Shown one piece after another: positions 18,655 through 27,962 of a DNA stretch of 38,936 bases (position 1 is the stretch's first letter; the number at the start of each line of letters is the position of its first letter). Source of the DNA: a bacterium. Lineage in GTDB: Bacteria > Zixibacteria > MSB-5A5 > GN15 > FEB-12. The position numbers and the translations under genes are program-made. The DNA lies in assembly GCA_029211095.1 (NCBI GenBank), contig JARGFS010000010.1, forward strand, positions 1 to 38,936. Direction: 5' to 3'. Under the pieces are notes generated by a model that saw nothing but the letters and a program-made list of their open reading frames with translations, was not told the origin of the DNA and made no database searches.

Positions 18655-19875
18655 TTGGAACCTGTCAAAAAGAGGATTAGCCAAAGAGTGACCAGACCGA
18701 AATATGAATTGATGGCCCCGGCGGGAAATCTCGCTATGTTCACAGCTGCTGTAAAAGCGGGCGCGGATGCGGTCTATTTTGGACTCAGTGATTTTTCGAT
18801 GCGGGCCTCCTCTAAGAATGTCACCATTGCCGATCTGGATGAGATGAAGAAGATAGCTGCTGCTTCGCCCAGAGATCTGAAGATGTATTTGACCCTGAAC
18901 ACTATCATCTACAACGAAGAGATTACGCAATTGGAGCAGATCATTGAAGAGGTCAAGGGCAGAATTGATGCTGTCATCTGCTGGGACCTGGCGGTGATTT
19001 CGCTCTGTAAAAAGCACAAGATTCCATTTTTTATCTCAACTCAGGCCTCAGTGGCCAATATTGCTTCGGCTGAGTATTACAAGGAACTCGGGGCACAGCG
19101 GGTGGTGCTGGCGCGCGAACTAAACCTGGAGCAGATTGCGGAGATAGCGAAGATAATTGATGTGGAGTGTTTTGCTCATGGCGCTATGTGCGTGGCTATC
19201 TCGGGGCGCTGTTTTATGTCTCAATTCACTTATAATCGATCCGCAAACCGGGGGGAATGCAATCAGAATTGTCGCAGGAGTTACACCGTCACCGATGACG
19301 CTGGTCATGAACTGGAAGTCGAGAACTCACGAATCATGTCGGCCAAAGACCTCTGCACCCTCCCGTTTATTGAAGAAATGAAACAGGCGGGCGTGATCAG
19401 TTTTAAGATTGAAGGGCGTGGTCGGGACCCAAGATATGTTGACCTGGTTACTTCGGTTTATCGAAAGGCATTGGACAATTCTCTGACTCCGGAAGAGATT
19501 CAGACTGAGATGAAAGAGCTTGAGAAGGTGTTCAACCGCCAGTTTTCTTTCGGGTTCTATCTCGGAGAACCGACCGATCATGACTTCTCTTCGACCGAAA
19601 ACAGTGCGGCAACCGAAGTCAAACAGGGCCTGGGAAAAGTTGTCAACTACTATGCCCGTAACCAGGTCGCTTCGATTAAGCTGACCGCCGATCTGACGGT
19701 GGGAGACAAAATTGTTGTTATCGGGCATAAGACAGGGATTGAGACAACGGTTGTTACTTCGATGGAAGTTGAGAACCAGCCGGTGAAGGAGGCGAAAAAG
19801 GGGGACTTTGTCGGTGTCAAGATAGCTGGCATTCGCAAAAATGACGCCGTATACAAAGTTATTGCCAAAGAGTGA
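18655..19875 (+). CDS. Peptidase U32 family protein
   Basis: YELMAPAGNLAMFTAAVKAGADAVYFGL; CFAHGAMCVAISGRCFMSQFTYNRSANRGECNQNCRRSYTV; SAKDLCTLPFIEEMKQAGVISFKIEGRGRDPRYV. Start codon uncertain (TTG 18655 or a downstream GTG/ATG). Confidence 0.9.
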   Translation: MEPVKKRISQRVTRPKYELMAPAGNLAMFTAAVKAGADAVYFGLSDFSMRASSKNVTIADLDEMKKIAAASPRDLKMYLTLNTIIYNEEITQLEQIIEEVKGRIDAVICWDLAVISLCKKHKIPFFISTQASVANIASAEYYKELGAQRVVLARELNLEQIAEIAKIIDVECFAHGAMCVAISGRCFMSQFTYNRSANRGECNQNCRRSYTVTDDAGHELEVENSRIMSAKDLCTLPFIEEMKQAGVISFKIEGRGRDPRYVDLVTSVYRKALDNSLTPEEIQTEMKELEKVFNRQFSFGFYLGEPTDHDFSSTENSAATEVKQGLGKVVNYYARNQVASIKLTADLTVGDKIVVIGHKTGIETTVVTSMEVENQPVKEAKKGDFVGVKIAGIRKNDAVYKVIAKE

Positions 19876-19883
19876 GCGAGCAG

Positions 19884-20029
19884 ACCGCACAATGGACAGT
19901 TTCTAAACCCGAACAAATCTGCGGTTACACCCTAATATTGCGAAGCCTCAGACAGGAATCTCCGGTTCAATCCTGTTCACCTTCCAATTGAGGCTGGGGG
20001 TATTGTCTTGCTCCGGGTAAGCGCCGGAG
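19884..20029 (+). other. Multi-hairpin intergenic region (candidate structured RNA / leader)
   Basis: Perfect inverted repeats ACCGCA/TGCGGT (19884-19889/19920-19925); AGCCTCA/TGAGGCT (19944-19950/19989-19995) enclosing ACAGGA/TCCTGT (19952-19957/19971-19976); CTCCGG/CCGGAG (20011-20016/20024-20029). Confidence 0.4.
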
Positions 20030-20078
20030 TTATATTTTACTGTGATATCAAATCAAATCTAACACAGGAGTAAGAACC

Positions 20079-20189
20079 GTGGGCGACAAAGGAAGTAAAG
20101 ATAAGGGGAAGAAGGAAACGCAGAAAAAAGCGCAGAAAACTCCAAAGGAAAAACGAAAAGAGAAAAGAGAGAAAAAGAACAGCAAGTAA
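20079..20189 (+). CDS. 36-aa Lys-rich small protein (absent from the ORF track)
   Basis: GTG start preceded by AGGAG; MGDKGSKDKGKKETQKKAQKTPKEKRKEKREKKNSK, stop TAA 20187-20189. Confidence 0.6.
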   Translation: MGDKGSKDKGKKETQKKAQKTPKEKRKEKREKKNSK

Positions 20190-20237
20190 CTATTCGATTC
20201 TTTTCGTTGATTCAGGCTCACACCGGAGTAGATAACA

Positions 20238-20271
20238 AAAAAAGAGAGACTGGCCTTAAGCCGGTCTCTCT
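20238..20271 (-). terminator. Strong Rho-independent terminator, downstream of the minus-strand RRM gene
   Basis: AGAGAGACTGGC-CTTAA-GCCGGTCTCTCT, 12-bp stem (one G.U); A-tract on the plus side gives a T-tract on the minus transcript. Confidence 0.85.
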
Positions 20272-20318
20272 CAAAATCTACCAGCGCTTGTTATAACGCA
20301 GGATGTGTGATTTTTTGA

Positions 20319-20609
20319 TTAGTAGGAATTGCGATAGCGATTTCCGCCATTGCGATTGCCACTGTCAGTTTTGGGCTTGGCTTCATTGACGTTCAGTTCC
20401 CGTCCATTCACTTCTTTGCCATTCAGACCGGTGATAGCGGCAGTAGCCTCTTCCTGACCGGACATCTCGACAAACGCGAACCCTTTCGGACGGCCGCTGT
20501 CTCTGTCCATAATGACTCTTACAGATGTGACTTCACCAAAAGCTTCAAAAGCCTGGCGTAAATGATCTTCGGTCGTATCGTACGACATGTTTCCGATGTA
20601 GATATTCAT
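20319..20609 (-). CDS. RNA-binding protein, single RRM with short Gly/Asn/Arg-rich tail
   Basis: MNIYIGNMSYDTTEDHLRQAFEAFGEVTSVRVIMDRDSGRPKGFAFVEM (RNP2 and RNP1). Start trimmed to 20609 with AAGGAGTG upstream. Confidence 0.93.
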   Translation of the reverse strand: MNIYIGNMSYDTTEDHLRQAFEAFGEVTSVRVIMDRDSGRPKGFAFVEMSGQEEATAAITGLNGKEVNGRELNVNEAKPKTDSGNRNGGNRYRNSY

Positions 20610-21249
20610 TCTACACTCCTTAGGTTGCTTATCCCGAAGTGATCTGCGTTCAGTCGAAAACAGATTCTCCCAGACAAAAAACGATTTGCGCAGGATTGCG
20701 CGGTAATTCGAGATTAAGCTTTGGCGGAGGATTGTAGATTGGGACAATACTGCGATAAAGGTCTAACTCAAATAATTAGTTACACTTTAGTATATCGGCT
20801 TTAATCACAAAAACCTACGATTATTTTGGACAAACTGGGTCAAATATTGAAATTTTTTTGATTGTCCCTATTTTGGTCCCTGGAGGTCAAGGCCTGTTTG
20901 AGGCATAAGCTGATGTGCCGCAACAGGAACCTTTGCCACCACGGACAGAATATCTATCTGCTGTCCGATTTGTTCTTGGTGCTAAAGAAACTCGAAAACG
21001 GCCTGGTCATTCGGCAGGTGGGAAGTCCCATAATCTTGTGAGGAGGATGAATAGCATACTTGAACAAAACTAAGGAATACAACTCCAGGGGAAAGGAATC
21101 ATGGAGTGTTATCCCCTGGCCGTAATTCTGAATCTGCAGGAAAATCTTGGAAAATCGTCATTTTGGATGTATACTATCCATGTTTCGCAATTGTAAGTTA
21201 CACTGATTTCAGACTATTTGATCAGGTATACAAAGAAAGGTACTACATT

Positions 21250-21762
21250 ATGCAGCCCCCCGTTTATAAAGCCGAAGCGGTTCGCCCCATGTGGGAAGAG
21301 TTGGCCCAGGTAGGAATCAAGCCGCTCACCACCGCTGACGAAGTTGATGAGTACGTCACAAAAAAAACAGGCACAACGCTGGTGGTCATTAATTCTGTCT
21401 GCGGCTGTGCGGCCGGTAATGCTCGCCCTGGCGCTATGCTGGCGTTACAGCACAAAACCATACCAGATCATCTGACCACTGTCTTTGCCGGAATGGATCA
21501 CGAAGCGGTAGATAGAGCCCGGTCCTATATGCCGGTTCCCCCTTCCTCCCCCTGTATCGGGCTGTTCAAAGAGGGACAGATGATCCATTCGCTGGAGCGT
21601 CGACAGATCGAACAGATGGATGCCGAAGAGATCGCCGAGAATCTCACCGCCGCTTTTGACAACTATTGCACGGCCCAAGGCCCTTCCTGCCCCCCGGAAA
21701 CATTCCAGAAGATAATTCCGGTCGATATGTGTGGTTCGGATGTTCCTCCTCATGTAGAATAG
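21250..21762 (+). CDS. BrxA/BrxB family bacilliredoxin
   Basis: TGTTLVVINSVCGCAAGNARPGA (CGC motif) and VFAGMDHEAVDRARSYMPVPPSSPCIGLFKEG. Start trimmed to MQPPVY. Confidence 0.9.
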   Translation: MQPPVYKAEAVRPMWEELAQVGIKPLTTADEVDEYVTKKTGTTLVVINSVCGCAAGNARPGAMLALQHKTIPDHLTTVFAGMDHEAVDRARSYMPVPPSSPCIGLFKEGQMIHSLERRQIEQMDAEEIAENLTAAFDNYCTAQGPSCPPETFQKIIPVDMCGSDVPPHVE

Positions 21763-21882
21763 GGTCAGATTGCTTGACCAGCCCGGAGGCCGACCTCAGG
21801 CTTCCGGCTATTCCATTCTCTCTCTTGGGTATATAGAGACGGGGTGGATAGTATAAAAGAACGGCCCGGCTGAGAGTTTTCA

Positions 21883-21910
21883 TTGACAAATTCTGAAAAT
21901 AGCCTATTAT
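21883..21910 (+). promoter_or_regulatory. Sigma70-like promoter upstream of typA
   Basis: TTGACA (21883-21888), 16-nt spacer, TATTAT (21905-21910). Confidence 0.6.
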
Positions 21911-21929
21911 AGTCAGGCTTCATACTCTT

Positions 21930-21961
21930 CCCGGCCAGCCTGAAAGCTGATCGGGTTTTTT
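21930..21961 (+). promoter_or_regulatory. Terminator-like hairpin + T6 in the typA leader
   Basis: CCCG-GC-CAGC-CTGAAA-GCTG-AT-CGGG followed by TTTTTT. Confidence 0.55.
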
Positions 21962-22049
21962 CTGCGTGATTATTCCCTGAAAGTTTAATCGGTAGATGAC
22001 AGATTTTGCAAACGGCAGATATGACTGCCCTTGGAAGGTGTTTTGAATA

Positions 22050-23963
22050 ATGACTGATATCGCTCGTATCCGAAATCTTGCTATCGTGGCTCATATTGAT
22101 CACGGGAAGACCACTCTCATTGACTCCGTGTTCAAAGCCACGCAGACTTTCCGTGACAATCAGGAAGTCGCTGAGCGGCTGATGGACAACAATGTCCTGG
22201 AACGTGAGCGCGGTATTACTATTCGGTCCAAACACTGTACCGTCTCCTGGAATGATTATCTCATCAATATCATTGATACCCCTGGTCATGCCGATTTTTC
22301 CGGCGAGGTTGAACGGGTTCTGTCTATGGTTGACTCTGTCCTGCTGTTGGTTGATGCCAACGAGGGTCCTATGCCCCAGACACGCTATGTTCTGATGCGT
22401 GCCCTCAAGCTGGGTCTTCGTCCTATTGTGGTTATCAATAAAGTCGACCGACCCAATGCCCGGCCCGACTACGCCCTGAATAAGACTTTTGACCTCTTCA
22501 TAGAACTTGGCGCTACCGATGAACAAAGCCACTTTCCCGTCCTGTATGGTTCCGGCCTTGACGGTTGGTTTGTCACCGATCTGGATAAAGAGGCACACGA
22601 AGGAACCGATGCGCTATTCCAGACTATTATTGATGAAGTCCCCCCGCCCCAGGTTAACCAGGAGGGAGACTTCCTGATGCAGGTCAGCTCGCTGGACTGG
22701 AACGACTATATCGGCCAGATTGGTTGCGGGCGAGTGCTGCGCGGCTCCCTGAAAAAAGGGGAAGAATTCACCCGTATGGTCACCAAGCTCAATAACCCTT
22801 CCTCGCCAAACAACGGCTGGTCTTTTGAATCCTCCTCCAAAGCCAGGGGAGTCCACATGTGGATTACTCGTGGCCTGACCAGAGTGGAAACGGATGAGAT
22901 CTCAGCCGGGGACATTGTCTGGATTGCCGGACCACCGGAAATTACTATCGGCGATACTTTTTCAGAAAACGAAGATAGCAACGAAGCGCTCAAGCCACAT
23001 GAAATTGAGGAACCGACCCTCTCTATGTTCTTCCTGGTGAATAACGGACCCTTTTCCGGTCAGGACGGGACCGCCATTATGCTTCGGCAGCTCAAAGACA
23101 GACTGGAAAGAGAGCTTCGCGTAAATGTCGCCCTGAGGATGGAAGATATAGGTCGGGCCGATGGCGTCAAAGTATCGGGCCGTGGGGAACTTCACCTGGC
23201 TATCCTGATTGAAGAGATGCGCCGTGAAGGGCTTGAGTTCTGTATCTCAAGACCGGAAGTTATCACCCATCTGGACGATAAGAACAACGTCACCGAACCG
23301 ATTGAGCAGCTTATAATTGATGTCCCCGAAGAGTACCAGGGGATTGTCATTGAGAAGTTGGCCAGGCGCAAAGGGGAGTTGACTTCGGTAGAAAATGGTG
23401 GGACCAACAGCGTCCGTATTGAGTTTGAAATCCCCACTCGCGGACTGATTGGTTATCGATCCGAATTTTTGACCGACACGCGCGGTCTCGGTATCATGGC
23501 CTCACGATTCAGCGGTTACGGTTCCTGGCGCGGTGACATTGTCTCTCGGAACAGAGGATCGGTGGTCAGTATAGAGACCGGACCGGCCACCGCCTATTCG
23601 CTGGAGAGTCTGCAGGAACGCTCAGTTGTCTTTGTTGAACCGACTGAGAAAATCTACTGCGGCCAGATTGTTGGCGAAAACTCCAGAAACATGGATATGA
23701 CCTGTAACCCGACCAAGAAAAAAAACCTGACCAATCATCGGTCATCCACAAAGGATATCGGCGTAAAACTGGATGTCCCCCGCAAGATGACGCTGGAGCA
23801 GGCGATGGAATGGATCAGGTCTGACGAGTTGGTGGAAGTGACGCCAAAGTCTATTCGGATAAGAAAAACGATTCTGGATTCCGATGAACGTAGGAAAGCA
23901 GAAAAGAGACAGATGATTCTCGATGAGAGCGCTGCGGCTCTTCAGCCCCGCCCTATTGCCTAA
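22050..23963 (+). CDS. typA: Translational GTPase TypA/BipA
   Basis: [89 protein letters not shown]; typical BipA C-terminus ([20 protein letters not shown]). Confidence 0.97.
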   Translation: MTDIARIRNLAIVAHIDHGKTTLIDSVFKATQTFRDNQEVAERLMDNNVLERERGITIRSKHCTVSWNDYLINIIDTPGHADFSGEVERVLSMVDSVLLLVDANEGPMPQTRYVLMRALKLGLRPIVVINKVDRPNARPDYALNKTFDLFIELGATDEQSHFPVLYGSGLDGWFVTDLDKEAHEGTDALFQTIIDEVPPPQVNQEGDFLMQVSSLDWNDYIGQIGCGRVLRGSLKKGEEFTRMVTKLNNPSSPNNGWSFESSSKARGVHMWITRGLTRVETDEISAGDIVWIAGPPEITIGDTFSENEDSNEALKPHEIEEPTLSMFFLVNNGPFSGQDGTAIMLRQLKDRLERELRVNVALRMEDIGRADGVKVSGRGELHLAILIEEMRREGLEFCISRPEVITHLDDKNNVTEPIEQLIIDVPEEYQGIVIEKLARRKGELTSVENGGTNSVRIEFEIPTRGLIGYRSEFLTDTRGLGIMASRFSGYGSWRGDIVSRNRGSVVSIETGPATAYSLESLQERSVVFVEPTEKIYCGQIVGENSRNMDMTCNPTKKKNLTNHRSSTKDIGVKLDVPRKMTLEQAMEWIRSDELVEVTPKSIRIRKTILDSDERRKAEKRQMILDESAAALQPRPIA

Positions 23964-23990
23964 AAGCGGTCATAATACTCAACAAGCTCT

Positions 23991-24018
23991 AAGGCAGGTC
24001 AGTAGATCTGCCTTTTTT
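23991..24018 (+). terminator. Rho-independent terminator of typA
   Basis: AAGGCAGGTC-AGTA-GATCTGCCTT followed by TTTT. Confidence 0.8.
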
Positions 24019-25438
24019 ATAATACTCCCAGAACCGTCCGATCCAGGTACAAAATACCAAGCATAATAATCACACCAATCACGGAAATCAGGGTACCGTA
24101 ACGAGCCAGTTCCCTCGTTGTAATCGCCTGTGTGGCAAATGCGATAGCATTGGGCGGCGTTGATATGGGCAAGCTCATGGCCAGGGAGCAAGCCAGGGCA
24201 ACTCCGATTGCGCTCAGGACTGGATTGACAAATGACATAGAGACTACAATAGGTATGAGAAGATTTGCCGCAGCGGTATGGCTCATGAAATTAGACAATA
24301 CCAGGGCGATCAATGCAATAGCTGCAAGCATAGAAGCTCCCGAAAGAGGTATCTGGGCGAAGTAAAAGACAATGATCTCTGATAGTCCGGAGTATTGCAT
24401 GGCCACTCCCAGGGTCAACCCGCCCGCAATTAATATCAGGACATGCCATTCAATCTTCTTGAGGTCTTCGCGATCAATAATACCGAACATGGTGAACACA
24501 AATATCGGCAAAAGAGCCACAACTGCCGATGGAATCTTAACAACCGGCTGCATTAGCCAGAGAAAGACAGTCACACAAAAAGTGATCACAACCACAACCA
24601 GGTCCCAGGTCAGTTTCAGTTGGTCCGGAAAGAGAATCTCAAACCGATCCTCTCGCGGCTTGAACACTTTGACCAGGACTACCCAAAGACCAAAGATAAG
24701 TACCAACACGATAGGCACACCGATAGTCATCCATTTGATAAAGGATATCTCGTACCCGATTTTTCCCAGCACCGATGCGGCCACGGCATTTGGCGGCGTT
24801 CCAATTATAGTACCCATCCCCCCAATGTTGGCGGCAAATGGTACGGACAGAACCAGCGCTCTTTTGAAGGGATCGCGCCCTTCAAAATGACTGAAGACCG
24901 GTCCCAGGATGGCAATCATCATCGCCGTGGTGGCCGTGTTTGACATAAACATGGAAAAGAGAGCCGTGATGAGAATCACTCCAAGTAGAACCATCTTTGG
25001 TTTGGTGCCAAAAGGCTTGATAAAGGCCTTGGCCAACCGAATATCAAGCCCATGTTTGGAAGCGGCCAGGGCCAGGACAAAACCGCCAAAGAATAGGACT
25101 ATCACCGGTGAAGCCATCGGGTTGAGAAAAATCTGGTAGCTGCTCTGGATACCGGAAGCATCCAATCCCAAGGGGCCCCCCGCCTGACCTAATAGATAGA
25201 TCGAAAGAACAATAACCATAATGCCGGTCGCAAACGGAGGAACCGCCTCCGTCACCCAGAGTCCGGCCGCCCCGACAAAAATCATCAAGCAAATTCTTGA
25301 TGCTTCGGTCTGCCCCTCCAACTGCAAATAGCCAGCACCAATGGTGCAAACTATCACGGCTAACAACTTTATGATTGGTTTGAGCTTAAGTCTGAGAATG
25401 ATGCTTCCATCGTCGTCAAAATCTATTTCGTGTGCCAC
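24017..25438 (-). CDS. DASS/SLC13-family anion (dicarboxylate/sulfate):sodium symporter-like transporter
   Basis: Multi-TM; SNTATTAMMIAILGPV, PFAANIGGMGTIIGTPPNAVAASVL, SNFMSHTAAANLLIPI, SLPISTPPNAIAFAT. Confidence 0.92.
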   Translation of the reverse strand: MAHEIDFDDDGSIILRLKLKPIIKLLAVIVCTIGAGYLQLEGQTEASRICLMIFVGAAGLWVTEAVPPFATGIMVIVLSIYLLGQAGGPLGLDASGIQSSYQIFLNPMASPVIVLFFGGFVLALAASKHGLDIRLAKAFIKPFGTKPKMVLLGVILITALFSMFMSNTATTAMMIAILGPVFSHFEGRDPFKRALVLSVPFAANIGGMGTIIGTPPNAVAASVLGKIGYEISFIKWMTIGVPIVLVLIFGLWVVLVKVFKPREDRFEILFPDQLKLTWDLVVVVITFCVTVFLWLMQPVVKIPSAVVALLPIFVFTMFGIIDREDLKKIEWHVLILIAGGLTLGVAMQYSGLSEIIVFYFAQIPLSGASMLAAIALIALVLSNFMSHTAAANLLIPIVVSMSFVNPVLSAIGVALACSLAMSLPISTPPNAIAFATQAITTRELARYGTLISVIGVIIMLGILYLDRTVLGVL

Positions 25439-25769
25439 AGATGGCTCCGCTCTTATTGAACGAATTAATATTATTCGCGACCATTAATAGGTAACAGACT
25501 GGTAACTGTCAAGACATCTCCGGCTCAGATCGCAATTATATTTGAACAATCCGGTGGTAAATAGGAATCTTCCAACAAGCTGTTTCTGGTGGTGAATCCA
25601 ATGAAGACCTATTGAGTATCGTACCCGATGCGCAGACCGCAGCTTCCGGTTGCTCTCCATGCAGAAGAAACAGGTGCGGCTTTAACAAATCTTAACAAAC
25701 CTAAGACTTTCCATCGTCGTAGTGATGTATTAATTGAGGGGAAACATACAAATAGATACTGGAGGTCCG

Positions 25770-27263
25770 ATGCTTTTCAAAAATACAGTTTTAACAAGCC
25801 TGACTGTTTTGGTTCTTTTGGCCAATTCGCCTTTTGCGGCGGATTCGGTAGAGTTCAAGCTGCCCGACACCAGAGTGGGTGAATTAACGGCTGAATTTAT
25901 CAAAGCTTTCAATTCCGGCGATAAAGAGCAATGGACAATGTTCATCTCTGAATACTGGAAACCTTCGGAGCAGGAGGGCGCCACCGAGCGACGTCTCGGC
26001 TTTTTTGAAATGCTGACTAATGACCTCGGCCCTATTGAACCGGTGATAGTTGAGAGTTCCGATGAATTCTCAATCCGCTTTCTCGCCCGGGGAACCGTGC
26101 CGCAGGGTCCTTTCGAGTGGATTAGGATCGGTTTCCAGATCGACACTCTGGCGCCCAATTTGATATTGCGTGCCTCGGCTGATCCCGGCGAAAACCCCAA
26201 GTACGCAATCCCCGAAGGAAAGCTGACTGACAAAGATATAGCCGCCTTCCTGGAAAAATACATGGCCGATCTGGCGGCAGATGATAAATTTTCCGGAGCG
26301 GCCATACTGGCCCGGGAAGGAGAACCAATTTTTGCAGGGGCTTTTGGTCTGGCCAGTAAGCGGTGGAACATACCCAACAAGCTGGACACAAAGTTTAACC
26401 TGGGTTCCATGAACAAGATGTTTACCTCTGTCGCCATTGCCCAGTTAGTCCAGCAGGGGGAGCTGTCTTTCGATGACAAGGTGGGTACGTACCTGCCTGA
26501 TTGTCCAAGTAAAGAGATCGCGGACAAGGTGACGATTCATCACCTCCTTACTCACACGTCAGGGATGCAGGATTACTGGGAAGAACTGTTCGATTCTCAC
26601 TGGTGGGAGATTAAAACTGTGGATCAGCTGGCCGCACTGATCTACGATGATCCACTGCTGTGCGAGCCGGGCGAAGAATTTCATTACAGCAACTCCGGGC
26701 CAATCGTGCTGGGCCAGATTATCGAGAAGGTAAGCGGCCGGAGCTACTATGACTATATCAGAGAAAATATATGCAAACCGGCCGGAATGATAAATACTGA
26801 CTGCTATGAAGTCGACACCCCGACGCCAAATCTGGCCATTGGATATACCAAAGAGACCTACACCGACAATGAGCCGCGCCCCGACCACTGGCGGAACAAC
26901 CTGTTTATGCATGCCTCCAAGGGCGGACCGGCCGGTGGAGGCTATTCGACGGTCGAAGACCTGATTCGGTTTGATCTGGCCCTGCACTCAGGGAAACTGC
27001 TGAGTAAAGAGTACGTGGATATCATCACCGCCGGAAAGGTGGAGATAGGTGGCCCGGAAATGAAGTACGGCTACCTCTTTGGCGATGAAAATTTTGATGG
27101 TATCCGGTCGGTCGGTCATAATGGGGGCGCACCCGGGATTAACGCCGAGCTTAAAATGTATGTTGACCTGGGTTACACCGTAGCGGTCATGGCAAACTAC
27201 GATATGGCCGCTGACCAGGTGGCCCACAAAATGGATGAGCTGATCCGGCAGCAACAGGAGTAG
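25770..27263 (+). CDS. Serine hydrolase, class C beta-lactamase-like, with N-terminal NTF2-like-looking domain
   Basis: NLGSMNKMFTSVAI (SxxK), HHLLTHTSGMQDYW, YSNSGP (YxN), HNGGAPG; start trimmed to MLFKN with GGAGGT upstream. Confidence 0.87.
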   Translation: MLFKNTVLTSLTVLVLLANSPFAADSVEFKLPDTRVGELTAEFIKAFNSGDKEQWTMFISEYWKPSEQEGATERRLGFFEMLTNDLGPIEPVIVESSDEFSIRFLARGTVPQGPFEWIRIGFQIDTLAPNLILRASADPGENPKYAIPEGKLTDKDIAAFLEKYMADLAADDKFSGAAILAREGEPIFAGAFGLASKRWNIPNKLDTKFNLGSMNKMFTSVAIAQLVQQGELSFDDKVGTYLPDCPSKEIADKVTIHHLLTHTSGMQDYWEELFDSHWWEIKTVDQLAALIYDDPLLCEPGEEFHYSNSGPIVLGQIIEKVSGRSYYDYIRENICKPAGMINTDCYEVDTPTPNLAIGYTKETYTDNEPRPDHWRNNLFMHASKGGPAGGGYSTVEDLIRFDLALHSGKLLSKEYVDIITAGKVEIGGPEMKYGYLFGDENFDGIRSVGHNGGAPGINAELKMYVDLGYTVAVMANYDMAADQVAHKMDELIRQQQE

Positions 27264-27314
27264 TTCTATCCCGGAGCATCTTCTCTTTTGAAATTACAGT
27301 TAGAAGGATATATT

Positions 27315-27349
27315 CTCCTGTCCGATATATGTAGTGATCAAGACAGGAG
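27315..27349. repeat. 8-bp perfect inverted repeat upstream of the efflux operon
   Basis: CTCCTGTC (27315-27322) / GACAGGAG (27342-27349), 19-nt spacer. Confidence 0.6.
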
Positions 27350-27395
27350 GCTTCCCTGAGCGAAATATCCGAATTTCAACCTGATAGGTCTACTA

Positions 27396-27424
27396 TTGAC
27401 TGATCGGACAATTACCCGTATATT
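27396..27424 (+). promoter_or_regulatory. Sigma70-like promoter for the metal-efflux operon
   Basis: TTGACT (27396-27401), 17-nt spacer, TATATT (27419-27424); next start codon only 8 nt downstream. Confidence 0.6.
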
Positions 27425-27432
27425 GACTTGAT

Positions 27433-27861
27433 ATGAGACTGAGACTCAAACATGCTTTGGCCGTAGGTGTCTGCCTGCTTCTTTTTGTCGGACTAAATTT
27501 CGGCAGCTTTGGAGGCGTGTTATGTGTAGGAGGTGATGGACACTTACAGGTTGAACCCGTCTGTGAGCCCGGATGCAATGAGGATGACTACGCCTGCTTA
27601 CCAGAGGTTTGTGACAGCGAAAGCGAAGATCACCAGGATTGCAAAAGCTGCTCTGATCTGCCTCTGGAGGGGCCTGTCTGGCACTGGCAGAAGAAAAAGT
27701 CCCTCACTCAACAAGAAAACTCAACTACCCATGATTGTACGGTCGCTTTGATACTCGATAATCAGAGCATCAACTATCCCTCTTATAAACAATTTCATGG
27801 TTCTCCTCCCCCCGAAGAGATCTCCGTCCATCTGATTTCCACATCCGTTTTTCTCTGCTGA
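27433..27861 (+). CDS. Small Cys-rich exported protein at the head of a metal-efflux operon
   Basis: N-terminal hydrophobic signal; VLCVGGDGHLQVEPVCEPGCNEDDYACLPEVCDSESEDHQDCKSCSDLPLEGP; immediately upstream of TolC/adaptor/RND genes. Confidence 0.65.
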   Translation: MRLRLKHALAVGVCLLLFVGLNFGSFGGVLCVGGDGHLQVEPVCEPGCNEDDYACLPEVCDSESEDHQDCKSCSDLPLEGPVWHWQKKKSLTQQENSTTHDCTVALILDNQSINYPSYKQFHGSPPPEEISVHLISTSVFLC

Positions 27862-27962
27862 TCCACCAGCAATAATTCAATCTCAGAATAGACAGATCAT
27901 TCGCACTCGTAGGAAGTGCGCTTGTATTGCTGTTTGGAAAAATTGTTGTGGAGAGAAAAGCG

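Noticed and set aside
19955-19980. GGTTCAATCC possibly a tRNA T-loop
   Set aside because: T-stem does not pair and no cloverleaf can be drawn; better explained by the local hairpins.
27902-27920. CGCACT/AGTGCG small hairpin between the Cys-rich gene and the TolC gene
   Set aside because: Only 6 bp with no T-run; too weak to claim function.
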